From Chrysemys picta bellii (Eukaryota; Chordata; Testudines; Emydidae), in NCBI RefSeq assembly GCF_011386835.1, contig NC_088809.1, forward strand, positions 24,435,067 through 24,499,066: a stretch of DNA of 64,000 nucleotides, written 5' to 3'. Position 1 is the first letter of the stretch; the number at the start of each line of letters is the position of its first letter. Both the position numbers and the translations under genes were made by a program. Below the pieces are notes generated by a model. That model was not told where the DNA came from and did no database searches. It saw only the letters and a list, made by a program, of their open reading frames with translations. Positions 56,321 to 64,000 of this stretch are shown piece by piece.

Positions 56321-56736
56321 GCTATGCCCCAGCTTTTCAACAGTTTCTTGGAGGAACCCTTCAGTGTGCCAGGTCCCCACTCTTCCTTCGGAGTAGGGCA
56401 TGCAGACTTACCGCCTCCTAGACTGAGCCTCTTGGCTCCAGCACTCCTGCTTCACACCATCAGCTGTGCCCAGAGTCTCATTCAGACTCGTGGTCAGAGA
56501 TTTGTACATTCTTCAGGGACTAATGCACCACAGCAAGTCTTTGCAGTGACACCAAGAAGCATTTTCAAAACAGAGTAGGATTTATTAGACACCAGGAACA
56601 CAGCAGCGGAAGTCCTTAGTTTAGTATACAGAAATGAAGGTTAAAGCATTAAGCCACCACACTTAAATCTCACTTACAATCACTACCAGTGTTTCAGGAC
56701 AATAAGTTGTGCACACTATCCTGCCAACTACGCCAC
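56320..56736 (-). mobile_element. LTR-like fragment
   Basis: Inverted 'gtgtctaataaatcc' at 56575-56590 resembles the polyadenylation region of the solo LTRs at 6586 and 59119. Termini are not resolved. Confidence 0.4.
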
Positions 56737-57486
56737 TGTGACAGGTTGGACCCCTTGGGAAGTCACCTAATGTGTTGAGATACCACTGAGTCTACCCATT
56801 CTGCCAGCCTGAGCCCCCGTTAACTGTCCTGCTGAGCCATGCTCCTCTAACACACACACAGGCAGGGCCACACCCATCTGCAGATCAACTCTGGGAAGAC
56901 TCAGTTTAAGGGACTTCCCCCAGTTCAGTTTTAGTTGTTTCCAGCAGTCATCTTGGGTGGGGTAATGGGAGAACTGACGACCAGGATTACCTCACTTCCC
57001 ATCCTTACATAGGATTTGCATAAGGTGGGAGTCCTTTGTTTCCTAGTTTGCCCCCCTTCCCTTACAGTGGAAAGTTCCAAGAAGTCCCAAGTGATGTTTT
57101 AGTATCAGGTGACAAGACCACCTGACTCTGTAGGGCCCCTGTAGCCATTCTTCACAGGCTGACCCACAAGTTCACAGGAAGACTAAGCTCTTTTAGAGTC
57201 CATTGTCTTTGTTGATGGGCCATCTGCTCTGTCTGGTTTTTCCATTATTGTACCTGACCAGTGGGGGTCACCCAAAGTAGCATAGTTGAAATATAGATAC
57301 ATAGTCAATATTCCTAATTTCAGATTCAGAAATGATACATGCATACAAATAGGATAATCACATTCAGTAAATCATAACCTTTCCAATGATAACTCACATG
57401 AGCCATCTTGCATGAAGTATATCTCAGTTATGTCATGTTTATATCATAAGCATATTTTCATAAAGAATATGGAATGACACGTCACA
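56737..57486 (-). mobile_element. LTR related to that at 39374
   Basis: Bounded by TGTGACAGG and ACACGTCACA. Read on the - strand, its first 260 bases parallel the LTR at 39374 (shared 'aggttatgattt' and 'tgggtgac' landmarks). The flanks GCCAC and GGATG do not match, so it is not a clean solo insertion. It abuts the broken integrase of the gypsy element. Confidence 0.6.
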
Positions 57487-58222
57487 GGATGTTAGTTCAG
57501 GCACACACCTGGCAGGAAGTTACAAAGGTCTCTATCATAGGGCACGTTCAGGGCCACCAGAAAAATGGGATGTTAATTGTTGGGTTTTATATCATCCAAA
57601 GTGTCCTGCCAAGATGAAATCATGGCACAGTTGAAGAACCGCCACTCTTGCAGGTCCGGGGGAACATAGATGAAGTCCCTCATGAATGTGATCACCTCCT
57701 GAGTGTCATATGGATCCAGGTTGATAATGGATAATCCATTGGGTGGAATTCCGGAGACAGAGGCAGAGTGGATGACCGTGAGCCAGTCCTGGCAGCAAGT
57801 TACATTAAGGAAATTATGGGACTTGAGAATGCGGGATGGTTCTGGACTGGGGCCTCGTGGGCCAGAGCCATATCTTCTGGATAAGGCTAGGCCTTGCTGT
57901 TTCTGATTACAGGTCAAAGTAAAGTTGAACTGGGAGAAGAATAGGGCCCACTGGAGTTGTTGGTTCAGGGTCTTGGCCCTGCACAGGTTCTCCAGGTTCT
58001 TGTGATCAGTAAATACTTGGACTGGATGACAGGCCCCTTCCAAGTAGTGTCGTCATTCTTTGAAGTTGGTCTTCAATTGCCAGGAGCTCCTTATCCAATA
58101 TCTCATTTTTTTTCCACTCAGCACATGTAATTTTCCTTGAATAGTAAGCAATGGGCGCAGTATTTGGTTGAGTCTTTGCCTTTGGGAAAGGACTGCCCCA
58201 GCCGCTGTAATAGAGGCACTTG

Positions 58223-58312
58223 CATCTGAAGAAGTGAGGTTCTTACCCACGAAAGCTTATGCTCCCAATACTTCTGTTAGTCTCAAAGGTGCCACAGGAC
58301 CCTCTGTTGCTT
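58223..58312 (+). mobile_element. Penelope-like 3' tail with hammerhead-like core
   Basis: 'catctgaagaagtgaggttc' then 'ttacccacgaaagcttatgc' shows CTGAAGA, a stem-loop and GAAA, the hammerhead core order. It is followed by 'gttagtctcaaaggtgcc'. TAATAGAGGCA lies on both sides (58208 and 58315 regions), giving a duplication of about 11-13 bases in the gypsy RNase H frame. Confidence 0.72.
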
Positions 58313-59118
58313 TGTAATAGAGGCATTGGCTTCCGCAATGAACGCTTGTGTCATGTCAGGATGGGCCAATACTGGAGTGGTGGTGAAGGCAAGTTTTAAC
58401 TACTCAAATGTGTGCTGGGCCTCAGGCAACCAATGGAATTAGGTGTTTTTCCAGCATAGGACCGTGAGGGGCTCAGCTTGTTTTGAAAAATTCGAGATAA
58501 ACCTATGGTAGATATTTGTGAAGCCTAAAAGATGTTGTAGGTCATGAGCATTGCAGGGTGCTGCCCAGTTGTGGACAGACTGGTACCTTGCATGGTCTGT
58601 CGTGATGCCTTCAGGGAACAAGATGAAACCCAGGAGCTTGGTTGAGGTCTGATTGAATGCGCTTCTCTAATTTAGTGTAGAGACTGTGTTTTTGTAGACT
58701 GTCCAGGACTGTGTGGATTGTGAGTTGGTCCAGATTGTTTAAGATCAATATATCATATAAGTATAGCACCATGACCTGGTTCAGTAGGTCTTGTAGCACT
58801 AATGAAGCATTAATGAAGTGCTGGAATGTCGCTGGAGCATTAGTCAGTCCGAATGGCATAACTAAATATGCAACTTGGCCAGGTCCAAAAGGTGATCTTC
58901 CATTTGTCTCTCTCTCAGATACGGATGAGACTGTAAGCTCCCTAGAGACCCAGTTTTGTGACAATGTGGACTGCCCCCATATGGTCCAACAACACGGGTA
59001 ATAGTTCTGAATTGTTATCTGAGTTAGGGGTTAGTAATCGGCACATAAATGGAGGTTGCCATCCTTTTTTAGGAAAAGGACTGCAGCACGGGCTGGTGAG
59101 TCAACTTGCAGATGAACC

Positions 59119-59601
59119 TGTCATGGAGTGTGGGGGGACACAAGGCCCTGCACCCCCGGCTTCCTGCGATTCACCATGACTCTCAGCCAGCCAGTAAAGC
59201 AGAAGGTTTATTTAGACAACAGGAACACAGTCCAAGACAGGTCTTGCAGGCACAGACAACAGAATCCCCCCCCAGTTAGGTCCATCTTGGGGTCCCAGGG
59301 CCCCACAGCCCCGTTGGGAGGTCAGAGCCCTGTCTGCCTCCCAGCCGTTCCACCAGCCAGCTCTTGAAACTCTCCCTTCAGCGACCCCTCCCACAGCCTT
59401 TGTTCAGTTTCCCGGGCAAAGGTGTCACCTGGCCTCTAACCCCTTCCTGGGTTCTCACGTTACATGCTCTGGTGTCTTCCCTCAAGGCCAGACGCCCATC
59501 CCGCAATGCAGATTGTCCTAGTCAACCTCCCCTGCCTTCCCAGCCAACACTCCCCACTCAGCATTCAAAGACCACATTAAGAACAGTCCCAGTTCGTCAC
59601 A
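59119..59601 (-). mobile_element. Solo LTR with exact 5-bp duplication GAACC
   Basis: TGTCATGGAG at the left and GTTCGTCACA at the right are the inverted TG...CA termini. GAACC flanks exactly at 59114-59118 and 59602-59606. Inverted AATAAA is at 59208-59213. The text parallels the LTR at 6586 ('gtaaagcagaaggttta' versus 'accttcagttttac'). Inserted in the gypsy element between protease and RT. Confidence 0.9.
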
Positions 59602-60118
59602 GAACCCCAGGGCCAAGTTCTCTTGGAGATATTCTCACAACGCCCCCAGTTCAGGCTCTGACATTGTGTGGATCCACCCAAACGGTATCTTCACCCCTGG
59701 CTGAAGTTCTATGGGGCAGTTGTAGTCCCAGTGTGGAGGGAGGCTTTCTTCATTCTTCTTCTCCAAGACATCAGTGTAATCATGGTACTTGGGTGGAAGT
59801 TCCATAGTTTGCCCAGTGGGTGTTTCAGTGCTGGTGACTGCACCTACTTGGGCCTTCTTGGGTCGGGCTGCAACGTTCGCTGGTCCCTGGCCATGCTGTC
59901 AGCAGAATTCTAATGGAACCTTCCGCCCTTGCAGTAAATGAGGGGGTCATGAAGGGTCAGCCGGGAGATGCCAAGGATCAGGGGAAAATGCGCGGAATGG
60001 ATCATGCCAATTTGTATTATTTCTCTGTGTCCTTGAAAAACAGCCTCCAGGGCGGCAGTCTCCTCCACAACTGGACTGAAGAAAGCAAGGAGCCAGCAAT
60101 GATTTCAATTGTATAGGG

Positions 60119-60481
60119 CAGTGGTCCCCAACGCAGTGCCCAGGGGCGCCATGGCACCCGCCGGGGCATTTATGTGCGCCCGCCTACTAACAAGGGAACG
60201 CCCCGCCGCTGAGGAGCGCGGCTGCTGGACAAACAGCCGCCAAAATGCCGCCGAGAAGCGGCAATGGGAAGAAGCGTCACCGCCGAAATGCTGCTGCTTC
60301 TCAGCGGCATTTCGGCAGTGACGCTTCTTCTTATTGACGCTGCTTCTCGGCGGCAACGCTTCTTGGCGTTGCCACTTCTCGGCGGCATTTCGGCAGCTGC
60401 TTGTCCGGCGGCCGCGCTCCTTGGTGGCATTTCGGCACTTAGTAGTCCGGCGCCCGCCACACTGAAAGGTTGGGACCACTG
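60119..60481. mobile_element. hAT MITE with 8-bp duplication GTATAGGG
   Basis: CAGTGGTCCCCAAC and GTTGGGACCACTG are inverted ends. GTATAGGG flanks exactly at 60111-60118 and 60482-60489. The interior is a set of 'cgaaatgccgccgagaagcg' units in both orientations (foldback). Inserted in the gypsy gag-protease region. Confidence 0.93.
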
Positions 60482-61829
60482 GTATAGGGCAATGGCCTTT
60501 TGTAGAAGGGAATCTGTAGGGCCCGAACTGTAGCTGCATCCATGAAATTGTCCGCTGCTCCTGAATCAATGAGGGCCTATTGGGGGGAATCCGTCAGGGG
60601 CCCCCTGGGATGTTCTGCTTTACAGGGACCTGCAAATGAGAAGCCCCTAGATGGGGTTCAGGGTCTGTCTCAGTGAGAACTAGGATACGGAGAAGTTCTT
60701 TTCTCTTAAGGCTCAGCTGGTTCTCCCCACTGCAAGCCTGGGTCAGCTTGTTTCCCCCAGCTCTTTGGTGTTCCTACTGAGCAGGCCGAGATGGCGTGGT
60801 CAGTTTCCTGAAGTAGAAGTATGGTTTTTGCTGATGGCACCATTCCTTTTCTTTGGATGTGAGTCCCTAATGAGCAAGATCAGTTTGCATGGGCTCAGTG
60901 GGAGATACAGAAGCTGAGGTCATAGTACGTGTGTAGGGGGGCTGCAGGGAACCTTCTTTCTCCTCGTTTCATTCTCACAGCCGATTATCTATGCGGATGG
61001 TAAGATTCACCAGGGCATGTAGGCCCACAGGCGTCTCTGCATGGACCAGTTGGCCCATGTTTGATTTCTTCCTGCAAGCCCCGTTGGAACTGGTACAGTT
61101 GTGCTGCTTCATTCCACTCTCCTCTGGGAGGCGATTGAAATCTGCTTCATAGGAGGCCACTGTGCCTGGCCCCTGCCGGTGTCCGCTCAGGGCAGCCTCG
61201 GCTGTTCGAGCTCACTGCGGGTCATCAGAGATGGTTGACCGATTGGAGAAAGGCAGCCCAGTCTGACAGCACTGGGCTATGGCCTTCCAGCAGAGGGGAG
61301 GCACAGCCTAACGCATCTCCTGCCAGCAGGCTGATTACCAAGACCACCTTGGCCGGGTCAGGGGCATAGATTTGGGGACATATCACAAACAGAAAGCGGC
61401 ACTGGTTTCATGGAGCATCAGGACTGCTGGCAGTTCCTGTCGAACCATTCAGGCAAGCGTATCACAGGCCCCGTTCTGGGCAAGGCGCTGCAGGCTGTGT
61501 TTGCAGCACAGTGTTCTTGGTGCTGAGCTGCCTCACTTGCTCCTGCAGCCCCTGGCTGTCTGAGGTCAGCTGCACAACTTGGGCCCAAGCACCTGATTAT
61601 CCACCAGGCGGCCGAGAGCCCCTTCAGGCGAGTCCAGTGCTTTTGGGGGCAGTGCTGGTGCTGTTGGCTGCATCCTTCTTGTACGGGGCTTGGTCCCTCA
61701 GGCTTATTGGGGCCGAACCAGCTGTCTTGGCTGGGTCATTGGTGGCCAGAGTCACAAGACAGGAGTCAAGAGTCAGCGAGTCAGGAGCACGGGAGGTCAG
61801 CACCACTACCTGGGAGCCAGAGGGCCAAG

Positions 61830-62394
61830 TCAGAGGCAGGAGACAAACTGGAGATCAGAATCATGAGTCAGATGCCAGGAGTCACACCAGGTTGGGATGC
61901 CAGGAAATCAGGCCAACGCTTCAGGATCAGGAAGCACAAGTCACATAAGCCAGAGCAGGATGGAGCCCAATTGTTTGTACTGGTTCCTGTTCCTACTGCT
62001 GGCTTAATTAGGGCTAGTGGGCCAATCAGCCACTCTGGGACTCTGCCCGTCGTACCTGGGGGCGGAGCCTCCAACTGTGCCAGGGCTATCCCAGGTAAGC
62101 CATTGACAGCAGGCTGCTGGTTGGAGTGTGGCTGCTCCCATGAACCCTGCAGACACAACTTTGAGACCTGTGGGTCATTGCATCATCCCCTCCCCAATGG
62201 ACATCCTCTGGGTGACGTAGGGCCAGGTTTCTTAGGATGGCTCCGATGGAAGGCCTGAACCAGGGTGGGAGCATGAACAGTTTGCATTCTTCTGGGCCAT
62301 AGCCTTCCCGGTCAATCAGGTACCACAGTTTTCCCTGCTTGATTTTAGAGTCAAGGACTTTGTGAACAACATATTCCTCCTGACCTGCTTGCAC
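61830..62394 (-). mobile_element. Gypsy chromodomain end followed by LTR-like sequence
   Basis: 62394-62240 on the - strand encodes an integrase C-terminal chromodomain (EEYVVHKVLDSKIKQGKLWY, then LIDREGYGPEE). It is followed by a sequence starting near TGTCTGCAGGGTTCATGGG and running to about 61830, where gag of the next copy begins. So the end of one element, an LTR and the start of another lie head to tail. LTR borders are approximate. Confidence 0.7.
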
Positions 62395-62399
62395 TGAGG

Positions 62400-62760
62400 G
62401 GCGGTGATGGGGCTTTATGGGGAAATATGTTCTCAGTGTATGGTTTGAGAAGTGAGCTATGGAATACAGTTAAAGCAGATTAACACATACACACACACGC
62501 ACAAATGAGTTACAATCCTAAATTTCTAAAGGTAATAGAAGCGTCTATGATAAGCAAGCCCTGTCTGTCCTTTAGGGCTAACCCAGGCTAAGCAGCTGGT
62601 TATCCCTTGCTTATGCCTAGATATCTTGCCCCCAGAGTGCAAGTAGCAAGGAGATTCCTTCTTGAAAGGGGTTTGATTTGCTTCAGCCCTTCAGCTTTGA
62701 GCTGAAACCTCAATTAATTTGCAAGGCTCATTTTCATGGGGTGGAGGAGAGTAAACAACA
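62400..62760. other. No gene seen
   Basis: Short unassigned spacer containing a (CA)n run near 62490. Confidence 0.4.
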
Positions 62761-63345
62761 AAGTATGTCTCCCCGAACTGGAAATTACACTTCCAGGTCC
62801 AGTATAGACAAACCAAAGATAATAAAAAGGAGTTTAAGTCTATCAAGAATAAAAGGTATCTTAAAAATGGCATGGGTCCATTACTAGATGGACATGGTAG
62901 AATTGTCAATAATGGAGAAAAGGTGGACTTTTTCAGTAAAGATTTCTGTTTTGTATTTGGAGAAAAACAGATGACGTATTCATGTCATATGGTGATAAAA
63001 AAACCCAGTTTCCACTCCAACAGTAACTCAGGATGTTGTTAAACAGCAGCTACCAAAGTTAGACATTTTAAAATAAGCTGGTCCAGGTAACTTGCATCCA
63101 AGAGTTTTAAAAGAGTTGGCTGAGGAACTCTCTGAGCTGTTAATGTTCATTCACTGGGGAAGTTCCAGAAGACTGGAATAAAGCTAATGTTGTGCCAGTA
63201 TTGAAAACAGGTTAAGGGGATGGCCCAGGTAATTATAGGCCTGTCAGTCTGATGGTGATTCCAGGCAACATAGTAGAATGACTAATAAATAATTAAAGGA
63301 GGGTAATGTAATTAATGACAATCAACATAGGTTTATAGAAAATAC
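62760..63345 (+). mobile_element. Old CR1 LINE fragment
   Basis: Worn + strand frames show the segment before the RT domain (a KSIKNKRYLKNGMGPLLDGHG-like stretch near 62840) and an RPVSL-type remnant near 63240. Truncated on the right by the element at 63346. Confidence 0.75.
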
Positions 63346-63459
63346 TGTATATACTCGTTCATAAGCTGAATATTTTTGGTAAAAAAGTGACACATCAAAG
63401 AGCAGGGGTTGGCTTATAAATGGGTCTACACCAAAATTTGATGATTTAAAACTCTATGG

Positions 63460-63666
63460 CAGGGATCGGCAACCTTTGGCACGTGTCGCAGGCCGAGGGA
63501 TGTGCTGGCCGCCGCTTCCCGCCACCCCCATTGGCCTGGAGCGGCGAACCGCGGCCAGTGGGAGCCACGATCGGCCGAACCTGCGGACGCGGCAGGTAAA
63601 CAAACTGGCCCGGCCCGCCAGGGTGCTTACCTTGGGGAGCCGCGTGCCAAAGGTTGCCGATCCCTG
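63460..63666. mobile_element. Foldback hAT MITE with 8-bp duplication CTCTATGG
   Basis: CAGGGATCGGCAACCTTTGG and CCAAAGGTTGCCGATCCCTG are perfectly inverted 20-base ends. CTCTATGG flanks exactly at 63452-63459 and 63667-63674. Same family as 33729-34007, but younger by its intact ends. Confidence 0.95.
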
Positions 63667-63714
63667 CTCTATGGAATCATTGAATTGAATATCTAATACA
63701 TTGTCGTTTTGTAT

Positions 63715-63852
63715 ACCTGGAGCGTCTGCAGGCATGGAGCCCCTCAGCTCTCTGTGGCTGCGGTTCCCGGTTCCCGCAGCTCCCATTGGCTGGGAACAGT
63801 GAACCGCGGCCACAGGGAGCTGAGGGGCTCCATGCCTGCTGACGCTCCAGGT
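63715..63852. repeat. Long inverted repeat (hairpin)
   Basis: 'acctggagcgtctgcaggc' at the left is mirrored by 'gcctgctgacgctccaggt' at the right, and the pairing continues inward through 'atggagcccctcagct' and its complement. Confidence 0.85.
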
Positions 63853-64000
63853 AAACAAAACGTCCCGACCCGCCAGCGGCTTACCCTGATGGGCTGGGAG
63901 CCAAAGTTTTCCAACCCCTGAAATATAGGGTCGGCTTATGAAAGGGTCAGTTTTTGCTATTTTTACTTATCCATCTTGGGGGTTGGCTTATAAACGAACG

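Larger units (their letters stand above)
57487..61960 (-). mobile_element. Ty3/gypsy LTR retrotransposon, decayed, gag to integrase start
   Basis: On the - strand, in order: gag remnants at about 61800-60900 (DPAKTAGSAP; VASYEADFNRLPEES); aspartic protease with an I-D-S-G-A-A-D-N-F motif near 60565; reverse transcriptase at 58964-58440 (LVMPFGLTNAPATFQHFIN; the catalytic YLDD appears as YLYD); RNase H at 58250-57573 ([26 protein letters not shown]); and the first zinc-binding part of integrase at 57550-57490 (FWWP; SCQVC). Frameshifts and stops throughout. It is interrupted by 58223-58312, 59119-59601 and 60119-60481. The rest of the integrase is missing on the left. Confidence 0.85.
63346..64000. 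mobile_element. Element with 'ATACTCGTTCATAAGC' ends, running off the window
   Basis: The left end 'tatactcgttcataagc' has its inverse 'gcttataaacgaacg' at the last bases of the window, so nearly the full element is present. The 'ggttggcttataaa' motif recurs near both ends. It hosts the insertion at 63460 and a long hairpin at 63715-63852. I cannot name the family. Confidence 0.6.

Overview
This is vertebrate nuclear DNA, most likely from a turtle. Two lines of evidence point there: many CR1 LINE copies of the sauropsid type with the ATTCTATGATTCT-like 3' end, and a tRNA-derived SINE with a CR1-type tail, as known from tortoises. There is no bacterial gene organisation. Protein-coding sequence is sparse (about 2 kb of 64 kb) and the rest is dominated by nested transposable elements and minisatellites. 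The species assignment is inference.

Three genes are supported, all on the + strand. CLDN4 is a single coding exon at 19983-20612 (209 aa). A second intronless claudin lies at 36861-37505 (214 aa); it is about 71% identical to CLDN4 over the first 190 residues but is not an evident CLDN3 or CLDN4. TMEM270 (WBSCR28) spans 47752-49529 in three exons. In human 7q11.23 CLDN4 and TMEM270 have the same relative orientation with METTL27 between them; here I see a second claudin there and no METTL27. The two claudins encode four-pass tight-junction strand proteins with PDZ-binding C-termini. TMEM270 is a membrane protein of unknown function.

Layout. 0-1.35 kb: CR1. 2.0-3.7 kb: CpG-rich block with a candidate splice donor, followed by a 51-bp minisatellite. 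3.7-19.2 kb: SINEs, MITEs, CR1, a solo LTR, Penelope-like tails and unassigned sequence. 19.2-22.8 kb: CLDN4 with promoter and long 3' region. 22.9-23.6 kb: minisatellite. 23.7-36.2 kb: nested CR1 and hAT insertions. 36.6-38.2 kb: second claudin and a minisatellite. 38.8-41.7 kb: a large minisatellite split by an LTR and a hAT element. 42.5-46.6 kb: two CR1 copies. 47.7-49.5 kb: TMEM270. 51.2-52.7 kb: the youngest-looking CR1, with an uninterrupted 478-codon reverse transcriptase. 52.8-56.3 kb: Tx1-like LINE pieces. 56.7-62.4 kb: a broken Ty3/gypsy element with several later insertions. 62.7-64 kb: CR1 and a foldback element running off the end.

The strongest sequence-level signal apart from the genes is a set of thirteen hAT-type insertions, most flanked by perfect 8-bp target-site duplications, many inserted into older repeats. 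Two solo LTRs with exact 5-bp duplications add further chronology.
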